From assembly GCA_020439745.1 (NCBI GenBank), contig JAGQSC010000027.1:1-64000 (forward strand): a stretch of DNA of 64,000 nt. The letters run 5' to 3'. Numbering within the stretch: position 1 is the first letter of the stretch; every line of letters starts with the position of its first letter. Positions 1 through 8,255 of this stretch are shown here, piece by piece. This DNA comes from Acidobacteriota bacterium (lineage in GTDB: Bacteria > Acidobacteriota > Holophagae > Acanthopleuribacterales > Acanthopleuribacteraceae). The notes under the pieces are model-generated. The model was not told the DNA's origin. It did not search any database and worked only from the letters and a program-made list of their open reading frames with translations. The translations under genes were made by a program, and so were the position numbers.

Positions 1-124
1 AGCCGCGCGGTGGCATGTGGAAATATGGAAAGACGCTATCGCGTTTCCCACATTCCCACAAGCTCGACGGCTACGACTAGGACAAATAAGAATTCTCCTG
101 TCTAGTCTTTATGGGGAGCGCTAG
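1..124. other. Unassigned left-edge sequence
   Basis: No gene can be supported here. The stretch contains short open frames that end within about 120 bases, and it precedes two pieces of gene debris. Because the next 500 bases contain a recombinase fragment, this may be the tail of a decayed mobile element, but there are no terminal inverted repeats or a recognisable transposase in view. It is cut by the window edge, so a gene entering from the left cannot be excluded. Confidence 0.2.
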
Positions 125-430
125 GGTTGGACCTTCCACCAAGTAAAAACAGGTCCAACGGGTACTAACTTTGAGATTGGGGATCGTCTTGATTACTTGG
201 TCATACCTGATCCCCGGAAATATCATGACTCCACCGAGGAATATGTTGTAACTGAAACAAGTGTTGATCCGGCAGATGTTGGCTACGACAACGATCTGGT
301 GATCAACAAACTAGAACTCCCACCACACACAATAGTCGTGTTTAGGGATATAAACCACAATGGGTTGCTCGATGATTTCCATGAGATCAGAATCAATCAC
401 GTGGATGCGTCAGGGCTTCCTACAACTGGT
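125..430 (+). pseudogene. Orphan reading frame, probably the remnant of a secreted protein
   Basis: A frame stays open from just after the TAG at 122-124 and looks protein-like until about 430: it is rich in Asp/Asn/Pro and contains VVFRDINHNGLLDD, which resembles an acidic calcium-loop segment of secreted bacterial proteins. There is no convincing start codon with a ribosome binding site (a TTG at 197 is the first usable one), and beyond about 430 the same frame (to a stop at 544) runs antisense to a recombinase-like stretch and loses its character. I read it as a gene fragment interrupted on its 3' side. Function unknown. Confidence 0.3.
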
Positions 431-435
431 GCAGT

Positions 436-640
436 GGCATCATTGACAAGCCTCGACGCCGAGGTCTGCGCACTGTTATTGATCCCGCGAAACACCGGAC
501 CGTCTTCAACTCCGGCCATATCAAACCAACGACCCAACCGCTGAAAGGTGGTATCCGGGGCAAACGCCCAAGTACGCTCACCTGTGGGATCAGTCCTACT
601 GCGACGAATCAAAATGTAGTTAAAATCCACGATCAAATAG
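436..640 (-). pseudogene. Tyrosine recombinase (phage-type integrase) fragment
   Basis: The minus-strand frame encodes ILIRRSRTDPTGERTWAF, then RLGRWFDMAGVED, then GPVFRGINNSAQTSASRLV. This is the characteristic middle of the catalytic domain of tyrosine recombinases, where an IRRSKTD segment is followed by a helix ending in AGI-DGPLFR. Only about 65 residues are recognisable. The N-terminal SAM-like domain, the first catalytic Arg region and the C-terminal HxxR...Y box are all missing: the frame runs into the neighbouring DUF4126 gene upstream and hits a stop about 40 bases downstream. It is therefore a relic, not an active integrase, and marks an old integration or rearrangement at this edge. 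Confidence 0.55.
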
Positions 641-730
641 CGAAAATCGTCACTTTTATCCCGAAATGAGGCCGATTCTAGACAAAAACCCATGGCATCG
701 AACTTGCTCCTGCTTCGGCGGGAGGGTTTT

Positions 731-1324
731 ATGGAGCTTCTGCTGAGTGTCTGTTTGGGCGTGGGCCTGAGCGCCGCTTGTGGGTTTCGGATCTTCGTAC
801 CTGTTCTGATCATGGGTATGGCTGCACGAAGCGGTCATCTCCAATTGGCCGATTCCTTTGTGTGGATCGGTTCGACGCCTGCCTTGATTGGGTGTAGTGT
901 GGCGACCGCACTTGAGATTGGTGCCTATTACATCCCTTGGCTGGATAACTTGTTGGATACGGTGGCTACCCCTGCGGCGGTAGTTGCGGGTATTGTGGTT
1001 ACGGCGTCGTGTGTCGTCGATCTTGACCCCGTCATGCGATGGACTTTGGCTTCGATTTTGGGGGGCGGTTCAGCAGCCGTGGTTCAAACGGGTACGTCCC
1101 TGTTGCGGGCCACATCCAGTGCCACTACGGGGGGGCTTGGCAACCCGCTGGTGGCAACCGCCGAGGCTGGTGGCTCCATAGGCTTATCGCTGGTTAGTCT
1201 GTTGATGCCAGTCATTGCCGCACTGCTCTTCTTGAGCTGTATTGGGTTGTTTACTTGGTGGTGGATGCGCCGAAGAAATCGTCGACTTACGATGTCCGCC
1301 GATAGATCGGATAACGCGCTGTGA
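731..1324 (+). CDS. DUF4126 domain-containing membrane protein
   Basis: A small integral membrane protein of the DUF4126 family. Visible family motifs are [11 protein letters not shown] near the N-terminus, [16 protein letters not shown], a TPAAVVAG segment and [11 protein letters not shown] in the second half; hydrophobic segments cover most of the chain and the C-terminus ends in a basic cytoplasmic tail ([10 protein letters not shown]). I place the start at ATG 731, since the family normally begins MELLLS...; an in-frame ATG at 692 would add 13 non-conserved residues. The gene converges on glyA and overlaps its 3' end by 38 bases. The biochemical role of the family is unknown. Confidence 0.8.
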   Translation: MELLLSVCLGVGLSAACGFRIFVPVLIMGMAARSGHLQLADSFVWIGSTPALIGCSVATALEIGAYYIPWLDNLLDTVATPAAVVAGIVVTASCVVDLDPVMRWTLASILGGGSAAVVQTGTSLLRATSSATTGGLGNPLVATAEAGGSIGLSLVSLLMPVIAALLFLSCIGLFTWWWMRRRNRRLTMSADRSDNAL

Positions 1325-2534
1325 GTTCCTTGACCTCACTCAAGATTCCCTCAAGTCGGGCATCTTCTTTATCCAACTGAATGGCTTCATCGATCCAAGC
1401 CGCGATCTGATCCATCTCGGCAAATCCCATTCCTCGAGTCGTAACAGCGGGCGTGCCTACCCGAATGCCTGAAGCCACCATCGGTTTGTTTTGGTCGAAC
1501 GGAATGGTGTTCTTATTGACGGTAATACCTACATTGTCCAGGCGCTTTTCCACAGCCCTTCCGGTTTTTCCTTTGATGAAGGTGTCCACCAGCATCAAGT
1601 GATTGTCGGTACCACCGGACACGATGCGGAACCCGCGGTCCTCAAGCGACCGAGCCAACCGTTTTGCATTGTCGATGACGGCCTGTTGATACACCTTGAA
1701 TTCGGGGCGTTGGGCCAGTCCAAATGCGACCGCCTTGGCTGCAATCACATGCATCAGTGGCCCACCCTGGACGCCAGGGAAAAGGGCTCGGTCTATGGCT
1801 GCTGCGTATTGCTCGCGGCAGAGAATAAACCCGCCTCTTGGGCCGCGCAATGTTTTGTGGGTGGTACTGGTGACCACATCTGCGTGTGGGACTGGGTTTG
1901 GATGCAAGCCCGCGGCAATCAGTCCGGCAATGTGCGCCATGTCCACCATGAGCAAGGCACCCACATCTTTAGCGATGGCCGCAAATTTCTCAAAATCGAG
2001 CACGCGAGAGTAGGCAGAAGCGCCAGCGACAATCATCCGTGGTTTATGGGCGCGTGCCTTTTCTGCCAACTGTTCGTAGTCAATGGTCTCGCTCTCTCGG
2101 TCTACTTCGTAGGTGACCACGTTGAAAGACAGTCCCGAGAAGTTGAGCGGGTGCCCGTGGGTTAAATGACCGCCATGGGAGAGGTCCATGCCCATGATCG
2201 TATCGCCATGATTGAGCAGGCCGAGGTACACAGCCATGTTGGCTTGGGAACCCGAATGGGGTTGCACGTTGGCGTGTTCAGCACCAAAGATGGTCTTGAT
2301 GCGGTCCCTGGCGATTTCTTCCGCCACATCTACAAACTGGCAACCGCCGTAATACCGCTTTCCGGGATAGCCCTCTGCGTACTTGTTGGTGAGCACGGAA
2401 CCCGCCGCTGCGAGCACCTCGGGCACCACGAAGTTTTCTGAAGCGATCAGTTCAATGTGTGTTTCCTGGCGGTCCAGCTCATCGCGTAGCGCTTCGCCTA
2501 CCTGGGCATCAATAGCTGCTATGGTCTCGTACAC
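1287..2534 (-). CDS. glyA: Serine hydroxymethyltransferase
   Basis: PLP enzyme interconverting serine and glycine with transfer of a one-carbon unit to tetrahydrofolate, in the cytoplasm. The protein shows [15 protein letters not shown], the [15 protein letters not shown] segment, [10 protein letters not shown], the Asp/His around [15 protein letters not shown], and the Schiff-base lysine in [14 protein letters not shown]. With the GTG start at 2534 the product is 415 residues, the normal GlyA length. That GTG follows AAGGAG (2541-2546, minus strand) by six bases and lies directly after the rpiB stop; in-frame ATGs upstream (2564, 2597) would lie inside rpiB. Last gene of the rpiB-containing string; the 3' end overlaps the convergent DUF4126 gene. 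Confidence 0.95.
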   Translation of the reverse strand: MYETIAAIDAQVGEALRDELDRQETHIELIASENFVVPEVLAAAGSVLTNKYAEGYPGKRYYGGCQFVDVAEEIARDRIKTIFGAEHANVQPHSGSQANMAVYLGLLNHGDTIMGMDLSHGGHLTHGHPLNFSGLSFNVVTYEVDRESETIDYEQLAEKARAHKPRMIVAGASAYSRVLDFEKFAAIAKDVGALLMVDMAHIAGLIAAGLHPNPVPHADVVTSTTHKTLRGPRGGFILCREQYAAAIDRALFPGVQGGPLMHVIAAKAVAFGLAQRPEFKVYQQAVIDNAKRLARSLEDRGFRIVSGGTDNHLMLVDTFIKGKTGRAVEKRLDNVGITVNKNTIPFDQNKPMVASGIRVGTPAVTTRGMGFAEMDQIAAWIDEAIQLDKEDARLEGILSEVKELTARYPIYRRTS

Positions 2535-2535
2535 A

Positions 2536-2985
2536 TCAATCTCCTTGTCGCCGTTCAAGTGCATGTATTTTTTCGATTCTACGTTCATGCCTGCCACCGT
2601 CGAAGGGTGTCGACATAAAGCGGTTCACAATGGCCAGCATCAGGTCCTTTCCTGTGACCCTCGCCCCAAGGCATAGGACATTGGCATTGTTGTGTGCTCG
2701 TGCCATTTGGGCTTCAAACTCTGTGCGACACAGGGCAGCTCGAATACCGTCCACTTTGTTAGCGGCGATGCTCATGCCGATACCTGTTCCACAAATGAGA
2801 ATGCCCAGGTCCGCAGAATCCAGATCGATGCGTTGACAGACGGCATCTGCGAAATCGGGATAGTCAACCGAGTCCGAACCTTGCGTACCACAATCTTCAA
2901 CCTGGTGTCCGCCTTCGGTTAGTAGTTCGGAGATGACCTGTTTGGCCTCGATGGCTGCATGGTCCGATCCAATGGCAATCTTCAC
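2536..2985 (-). CDS. rpiB: Ribose-5-phosphate isomerase B
   Basis: Interconverts ribose 5-phosphate and ribulose 5-phosphate in the pentose phosphate pathway. The 149-residue length is typical. The sequence begins [10 protein letters not shown], has the [14 protein letters not shown] catalytic loop with the conserved Cys, and the [11 protein letters not shown] segment of the RpiB/LacAB family. The start is GTG at 2985, preceded by a strong AAGGAGG (2992-2998) that overlaps the stop of the TraB gene, implying translational coupling. The downstream gene glyA starts two bases after the rpiB stop; an rpiB-glyA pair is a common bacterial arrangement. Confidence 0.94.
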   Translation of the reverse strand: MKIAIGSDHAAIEAKQVISELLTEGGHQVEDCGTQGSDSVDYPDFADAVCQRIDLDSADLGILICGTGIGMSIAANKVDGIRAALCRTEFEAQMARAHNNANVLCLGARVTGKDLMLAIVNRFMSTPFDGGRHERRIEKIHALERRQGD

Positions 2986-2996
2986 GTGATACCTCC

Positions 2997-4193
2997 TTAG
3001 CTGGTGCGTGCCAGAATATTAATCAGCCAAGACAACCCGACAAGTGCACCTAGCGCAGAACCGATTGTGGAAAGCACCGTCACCAGCAGGACCCTGGTGA
3101 AGGAGTTGCGATAAACGCCTTTCACACTGCGAATATCATCGTGCACGCGCTCCATATCTGCAACCGTTGGTTTTCTCAACCAAGCTTCTACCAGGCCGAC
3201 CACCATCCCCGCGCCCAAAGTGGGGTTCAGTGACGTGATAGGCGAGGCGATGAAAGCGGTTAGAATGGACAGCAGTCGACCTCCCGCCACGGCTGTTAAG
3301 AAGGCGGCCATCACCGAATTCGGCAGAATCCAGGCCGTCAACATATTTTGAAACGATTCGCCCTGGTGTTGCTGCCATCCATAGTAAAACGCCGCCATGA
3401 CAATGGCCGGGATGATCCACTTCAATAGTTTGGTCCATTGCTTGGGAGGCGGGATGACCTCAATAGACGTTCGGTCCACCGGCTTCCCAAAATATGAAAG
3501 CATGCCATCAACGTGACCCGCACCTACCACAGCGACCACTGTTTTTCCGGGCGCCTCTTCGATCTTCGACATCAGATAGGCATCCCGTTCATCAATGAGA
3601 GGAGTCTTTATTTCGGGGAGTTGGTTGGAAAACTCTTCCATCATCACGGACAGTTGGTCGCGCTGTTTCAGTTTTTCCAAGTCTTCCTCGGTAATCTCAG
3701 AGTCCACCCAAACGCTTTCCAATAGGCCCATTAAGACCGTGACCCGTTTCAGAAAAGGGACGTTGGCCCAAGCGCGTTTTAGCGTAATTTGCACATCTCG
3801 ATCGACTAGGGCAACCTCGGCGCCCACCTCTTTGGCAGTGGCTACGGCCGATTTCAATTCAGAACCGGGTAAAACGCCCAATTGATCGCCCAGACTACGT
3901 TGAAAAGAGGCCAGGGCAAGGTTAGCCATGAGCATCAGTGTCTTGCCTTGTTTGATGACCTGAAACACGTCGAGTTTCCGCCAACGAGATTCATCGACTA
4001 ACGCCTCATAACGGGTAGGACACAACTCGACACATACGGTATCTGGCTTGACGGCTTGGATCAGCCGTTCCACGTCCTCCACACTTTTGCGGGACACGTG
4101 AGCGGTACCTAGGACGTAAATGGTGCGGTCCCCCTGGTGCAGGGTTTCCAAGACCTGATAGTCCTCGGGCGCAAATGTAGGTTCGTTGGCCAT
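2997..4193 (-). CDS. TraB/PrgY family membrane protein
   Basis: About 398 residues. The N-terminal half is a TraB domain with the diagnostic VLGTAHVSRKSVEDV segment and VCVELCPTRYEALVD, a later VGAGHVDGM loop, and conserved acidic residues that resemble the metal site of the TIKI/TraB fold. The C-terminal third carries several membrane segments (around IIPAIVMAAFYYGW, VMAAFLTAVAGG and VLLVTVLSTIGSALGALVGL). PrgY of Enterococcus, the best known relative, blocks pheromone activity; the function of chromosomal copies is unknown. I prefer the ATG at 4193, which follows GGTGGAG, over the in-frame ATG at 4205, which has no ribosome site. Cotranscribed with rpiB. Confidence 0.85.
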   Translation of the reverse strand: MANEPTFAPEDYQVLETLHQGDRTIYVLGTAHVSRKSVEDVERLIQAVKPDTVCVELCPTRYEALVDESRWRKLDVFQVIKQGKTLMLMANLALASFQRSLGDQLGVLPGSELKSAVATAKEVGAEVALVDRDVQITLKRAWANVPFLKRVTVLMGLLESVWVDSEITEEDLEKLKQRDQLSVMMEEFSNQLPEIKTPLIDERDAYLMSKIEEAPGKTVVAVVGAGHVDGMLSYFGKPVDRTSIEVIPPPKQWTKLLKWIIPAIVMAAFYYGWQQHQGESFQNMLTAWILPNSVMAAFLTAVAGGRLLSILTAFIASPITSLNPTLGAGMVVGLVEAWLRKPTVADMERVHDDIRSVKGVYRNSFTRVLLVTVLSTIGSALGALVGLSWLINILARTS

Positions 4194-4234
4194 TGTCTCC
4201 ACCATGAGCTGGGTATTCTACGGACTCCGGGCCA

Positions 4235-5068
4235 TTAAGGCAATCGACCGTACCAGACCTGGGTCACCAGTCCGTTGTCAATCATGAATACGGTTGGGTG
4301 GTGATGTACGTAATAGTGCATGATATCCGGTTTGCCTCGCATGATTGGAACGCCTGCGGCTTCGCCAGCCAAACCCCCTGAGGTATCGATCAGTACCAGT
4401 TCGGCATCAGAGGCTGCTTTTTTCATGGCGCTGATCTGAGTTGCGTCAGGCATGGTGTTGATCAAGGCGACGACCAGTTTTTTGCTGGCCGTCTTGGAAT
4501 TGGGGTCCAGTGAGGGTAGGGAAGTCATGGTGAATCCAGGCCGCAGTCGCAAGACCAGTGCATCAAAAACGCTTGTTTGCGCACCCACCCACGCAACCGC
4601 CATTAGAAAAAACCAGGAAACCATGAATCCAAGTTTCAGACTTCGAGTGGTGCCTGGCACGGGATAGCGATCCACGAATGCCAGAATCAGGAAGAGCATG
4701 GCATCGATGACCGCCATCACAATCGGGCTGGTATTGATGAGCGCGCCAAAACAACCGCAGGGCTTACCGTGGCCATAGACCGTCAATGCGCCCAAGTAGC
4801 CTATAAAACACACCAACATTGCTTGTGCAATCCGGCGCGATACACGTAACCGATAACCTGAAACCAGCATGCACCCAACACTGATTTCAAGCCAAAACAA
4901 CAGCGTGGTTACGGGGATAGCGAAATCAGGGAATGGGTTGCCCAGCGTGTTTAGGTGACCGGCAAACCCCTGAATGTGCCAGCCCTTAACGAGGCCAGAA
5001 ATCACAAAGACACAGCCAACCAGACCATGGAGCAAACGCGAAGTGGTCAATTTCTGTTCGTAGTTCAT
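4235..5068 (-). CDS. MauE/DoxX-like membrane protein
   Basis: An integral membrane protein with four or more hydrophobic segments in the first 180 residues and the CGCFGALI motif typical of MauE-like redox-associated membrane proteins, where paired cysteines are thought to take part in disulfide chemistry. The C-terminal 90 residues form a soluble domain ending PTVFMIDNGLVTQVWYGRLP, which looks like the end of a thioredoxin-like fold but has no CxxC. The ATG at 5068 overlaps the stop of the upstream alkyltransferase-like gene (ATGA), so the in-frame TTG at 5077 is less likely. The substrate is unknown. Confidence 0.7.
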   Translation of the reverse strand: MNYEQKLTTSRLLHGLVGCVFVISGLVKGWHIQGFAGHLNTLGNPFPDFAIPVTTLLFWLEISVGCMLVSGYRLRVSRRIAQAMLVCFIGYLGALTVYGHGKPCGCFGALINTSPIVMAVIDAMLFLILAFVDRYPVPGTTRSLKLGFMVSWFFLMAVAWVGAQTSVFDALVLRLRPGFTMTSLPSLDPNSKTASKKLVVALINTMPDATQISAMKKAASDAELVLIDTSGGLAGEAAGVPIMRGKPDIMHYYVHHHPTVFMIDNGLVTQVWYGRLP

Positions 5069-5379
5069 GGACGCCAACCAAACTGACGAAGATTGATGCG
5101 ACCCTCACCGCTCACGACAACGCCCTCCGCCTCAAGTCTGGCCTTCTGAACCAAGGCTGCCTCAGAACGGTCTGCTAAAGCAATGAAGCCTTTGTGATTC
5201 ACGATGCGATACCAAGGGACTTCCAGTCCTGCGGGTGTTTCGCCAAGTGCTTTTGCCACGTGTCGCGCCTTTCTAGGCTGACCCAAAAGTGCTGCAATCT
5301 GACCATACGAGGCTACATGCCCGAAAGGCACCATGCGTACCATGGCCCAAACAGATTCATTCCATTCATTACGGGTCAT
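5065..5379 (-). CDS. Alkyltransferase-like protein (ATL, MGMT fold without active-site Cys)
   Basis: A 104-residue protein with the MGMT DNA-binding fold: VRMVPFGHVASYGQIAALLG contains the helix-turn-helix, followed by RHVAKALGE and VPWYRIVNHKG. Methyltransferases carry PCHRV at this place; here it is PWYRI, so the alkyl-acceptor cysteine is replaced by tryptophan, as in ATL proteins that bind O6-alkylguanine without repairing it and hand the lesion to nucleotide excision repair. It starts five bases after the wecA-like gene and overlaps the next gene by four bases, so it is cotranscribed with unrelated envelope genes. mfd, which belongs to excision repair, lies elsewhere in this window. Confidence 0.85.
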   Translation of the reverse strand: MTRNEWNESVWAMVRMVPFGHVASYGQIAALLGQPRKARHVAKALGETPAGLEVPWYRIVNHKGFIALADRSEAALVQKARLEAEGVVVSGEGRINLRQFGWRP

Positions 5380-5384
5380 ATCAC

Positions 5385-7025
5385 TCAGATCACGATCCCA
5401 AAAATCACGAACAGAACGCCCGTCGTGGCAAGTACCATGGCTGGCCTGCGAGACCGAAGCTTGGCTAGCAGGATAATCTTAAATGCCAGGAAGAGAATCA
5501 AAGACCTCAATATGATTCGGACCAGCCCGAATTCCAGCTGAATTTCTTTGGGAACAAAAGCCATGGCTACGAGCATCAGGAATATGAAGAATTCCAGTGG
5601 CGTCGTAAGCACGAGCTCCTTGCTTTTGCGAAACACGATCTTGCCAAAAACGCCGACCACTAAGATCCAGAACACTAAAGTGTCAATGGATTGAAACGGG
5701 AGTCCGAAGAAGTCGTGGTGGCGCCGGAGCAAGTGTTCGGTGACGACCACCACCATGGCTGCCAGAAAGAACAGGGTGAAGATCAAGAAACTCTCACCAT
5801 TCTCACTCCGCGTAATCAGTAGGTACAAAACCAGCATGATGGTGAAGGTGGAGATGAGTAGCATGTTCGGAGGCACCCAAGGTAGCCCCAACGCGAAGGC
5901 TGTGATGTAGAGAACGGCTCCGATTTGGATCAGCATCAACGATGCATTGGCCATCAAATTTTGCAATTTCAGCGACAACATGCGATCCAGCGTTTGAGTG
6001 GCTTTTTTGGCTGGACCCGTCAAGTCCACAAAACCCCCGATTTGTCCGAGTGTCAAAACAATGGAGAGCACCAATGTGGGGATCAGGAAATACTTAAGAC
6101 TGCTGGAATTGGCCAAGGCGACCGTGCAGATGCTCAAGACGGCTGAGATGAAATAAATGACCGATACCGACTCGGTATGGTTCATGCCATAACTCATGAG
6201 TCGGTGGTGAAAATGCATTTTGTCGGCGCTGAAGGGGCTGCGTCCTTCCTTCAGGCGCCGAATGATGGCCCAAAGCGTATCGGTGATGGGCACGAGCAAC
6301 ACCAGGACTGGTGTAATCAACGTGACGGTGGTTAGAGATTTGAAGTTACCGACAAGGGAAAGTGTGCCTAGGCTGTATCCCAGAAACAGTGATCCCGTGT
6401 CACCCATGAAAATCTCGGCGGGGTGCGTGTTGTATTTGAGAAAACCGAGAATACTGCCAATCAGGGCCAAACAAACCGCAAACAGCACCATATCATCACG
6501 CTGATAAGCCAGAAACCCAAAACAAGCAAAGGCGATCAGCGAGATGCCACTGGCCAATCCGTCCAAACCGTCACTTAAATTGATTGCGTTGGTAATACCT
6601 ACAATCCAGAACAGTGTCAGGGGTACCGACAACAGGCCCAAGTCCAGATGAGATCCTAAAACACCACCCAGAAAATCGATGTTGATGTCGCTGACGACAA
6701 TTGCGGCGAGTGCTGCGACGATTTGACCCAGCAATTTGAGGCGGGGTTGAAGACCCAGGGTGTCATCAATTAACCCTACGATCACAATGATCACCATGCC
6801 GGTGAAAATGCCCTTGAACTTCTGCAGGTCTGAAAAATAGATGGCGAAGGTGACGAGCACGCCAAAGAAGATCGCCAGACCGCCAAGGCGAGGCACCACA
6901 TTTTGGTGGACTTTTCGTTCGTTGGGTTCGTCGAGGACACCCGCTACCTGAGCGAGTTGTTTGACAGGAGGTACAAGGAGCAGCGTCGTCACAAGCGCTG
7001 TAGTAAATATCAGAAAATAGTCCAC
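5385..7025 (-). CDS. WecA/TagO-type undecaprenyl-phosphate sugar-1-phosphate transferase
   Basis: A polyprenyl-phosphate sugar-phosphate transferase that should start glycan assembly on undecaprenyl phosphate at the cytoplasmic membrane. Motifs in order: VVPRLGGLAIF, VGLIDDTLGLQPRLKL with the DD pair, NAINLSDGLDGLASG, FMGDTGSLFLGYSLG and KMHFHHRLMSYG, all characteristic of the MraY/WecA superfamily and closest to the WecA/TagO branch. It is longer than usual (546 residues): after the roughly 330-residue core there is an extra membrane-rich C-terminal part of about 200 residues of unknown role. I choose GTG 7025 because GGAGGAG lies just upstream; an in-frame ATG at 7103 would add 26 non-conserved residues. 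First gene of the string down to glyA. Confidence 0.88.
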   Translation of the reverse strand: MDYFLIFTTALVTTLLLVPPVKQLAQVAGVLDEPNERKVHQNVVPRLGGLAIFFGVLVTFAIYFSDLQKFKGIFTGMVIIVIVGLIDDTLGLQPRLKLLGQIVAALAAIVVSDINIDFLGGVLGSHLDLGLLSVPLTLFWIVGITNAINLSDGLDGLASGISLIAFACFGFLAYQRDDMVLFAVCLALIGSILGFLKYNTHPAEIFMGDTGSLFLGYSLGTLSLVGNFKSLTTVTLITPVLVLLVPITDTLWAIIRRLKEGRSPFSADKMHFHHRLMSYGMNHTESVSVIYFISAVLSICTVALANSSSLKYFLIPTLVLSIVLTLGQIGGFVDLTGPAKKATQTLDRMLSLKLQNLMANASLMLIQIGAVLYITAFALGLPWVPPNMLLISTFTIMLVLYLLITRSENGESFLIFTLFFLAAMVVVVTEHLLRRHHDFFGLPFQSIDTLVFWILVVGVFGKIVFRKSKELVLTTPLEFFIFLMLVAMAFVPKEIQLEFGLVRIILRSLILFLAFKIILLAKLRSRRPAMVLATTGVLFVIFGIVI

Positions 7026-7120
7026 AACTCCTCCAGGTCGAAACGAGCGACCGAAGTAGACCCCTGCGGTAATCGTGGTCTCAGCAATTGGCTTTTCGCC
7101 CAAATATAGACCGGTCCCGT

Positions 7121-7151
7121 ATTATACAGAACTCGTGTCGAAAAGGGACAA
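7121..7151 (-). promoter_or_regulatory. Candidate promoter for the wecA-like operon
   Basis: On the minus strand a perfect TATAAT (7121-7126) lies about 95 bases upstream of the wecA-like start in the 200-base gap after the GT4 gene. A TTGTCC (7146-7151) sits 19 bases upstream, a weak match and slightly long spacing for a -35 box. The gap itself holds no gene I can support. Confidence 0.35.
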
Positions 7152-7226
7152 AGAACCGGCATGTATCGCTCCATCATGGGATTAGGTACGGCTCGCGCTG
7201 TAGGGAGCAAGATTGACGCCAATCAA

Positions 7227-8255
7227 TTAGAAGTCCAACTCTAATGCCTCGAACAATCGGGCAGCCTGAGCATGAACCGTAACTCGAGATTCGGCCCATT
7301 TTCGGGCTCGTTGGCCCATGTCTCTGCGAAGTTCGACGTTGGTTAGAAGCTCACTCAAACAGCTTATCCATTCTTCCGCTGATGAGGCTGTGCGGCCACC
7401 GCCAGATTCTTCAATGAAATCAGCATTCACGCCGACGGGACTGGCGACAGCGGGTATGCCACAAGACAGGTACTGAATGAGCTTCAGGCCGCATTTTCCT
7501 CTGGACCATGGATCATCCTTCAACGGCATGATGCCCACATCTAATTGACACAGTTCGTCGATTTCTTTGTCCAGCGACCAAGGTCGGCAATTGATCTTTA
7601 ATTCGGGGTGTGACCACTCTGCGCCAATTACGCGCAACTCATAGTCAGTCTGTTTGCGCAGGGCCACCAGCGCGGGGGCCAGTTCCTGTAGATAGAAGAC
7701 GGTTTGAGGCGTTCCGATCCATCCGACCACTCGGGTGTTGTGGCTTGGCTTGGCATTTTGATAGCGGGCCCATTCAAGCACCGTGGGAACGGTCACCACA
7801 TGCGCCCCGTTTTCGCGCACGTAGCTTGCCAAATACTGGTTTCCGACAACAACACAACTTGCGCCTTTCCAGATATTTGCGAATTTGTTCTGCCTATGGG
7901 CGGGATACCTCAGCCAAATTGCATCGTCGTAATCGTAGTAGCGGCGTTTGGGCAATGCCGCGTGCAAGATCCGCTCAAACCAGGCTGGTGCATAGGGTAC
8001 CAACTCACCTTCAATCCAGACCTTGTCATAGCGGAACCCCTGCAGACACACCCATACCCGCATCAAAGCGCGCCAAACGAGGTATGCCTTTCCTGACTTT
8101 TGCCCGTTGAAGAGTCGTCGGATATAGGCATCATCAAAGAGAGGTGCGATTCTTAGGCTGTGACCCGCTCGATGAAACTCGGAGACGTACTGCAGGAATC
8201 GGTATCTGGAGCTGGGACCTGCGGCACCGTATTTGGTGAGTAAGAGCAATCTCAA
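7227..8255 (-). CDS. GT4-type glycosyltransferase
   Basis: A 342-residue cytoplasmic GT-B glycosyltransferase related to family 4. The N-terminus MRLLLLTKYGAAGPSSRYRF is the usual first strand and loop, and the C-terminal half has the nucleotide-sugar site pattern: LDVGIMPLKDDPWSRGKCGLK followed by IQYLSCGIPAVASPVGVNAD, with acidic and glycine positions as in GT4 enzymes. The start is a TTG at 8255 that overlaps the stop of the upstream GT2 gene (TTGA), with AAGG a few bases upstream. It belongs to the polysaccharide string that begins at 12689. Donor and acceptor cannot be told from sequence. Confidence 0.85.
   Translation of the reverse strand: MRLLLLTKYGAAGPSSRYRFLQYVSEFHRAGHSLRIAPLFDDAYIRRLFNGQKSGKAYLVWRALMRVWVCLQGFRYDKVWIEGELVPYAPAWFERILHAALPKRRYYDYDDAIWLRYPAHRQNKFANIWKGASCVVVGNQYLASYVRENGAHVVTVPTVLEWARYQNAKPSHNTRVVGWIGTPQTVFYLQELAPALVALRKQTDYELRVIGAEWSHPELKINCRPWSLDKEIDELCQLDVGIMPLKDDPWSRGKCGLKLIQYLSCGIPAVASPVGVNADFIEESGGGRTASSAEEWISCLSELLTNVELRRDMGQRARKWAESRVTVHAQAARLFEALELDF

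Noticed and set aside
692-730. Start of the DUF4126 gene at ATG 692
   Set aside because: It would add 13 residues not found in the family; the next ATG at 731 gives the conserved beginning.
397-813. Complete integrase gene
   Set aside because: Only the middle of the catalytic domain is present; the upstream part is antisense to the DUF4126 gene and there is no C-terminal active-site tyrosine.
1491-2165. Long plus-strand open frame
   Set aside because: Antisense to the well-conserved glyA with no domain of its own.
2535-2597. glyA starting at an ATG inside rpiB
   Set aside because: The GTG at 2534 has a strong ribosome site AAGGAG and gives the normal protein length.
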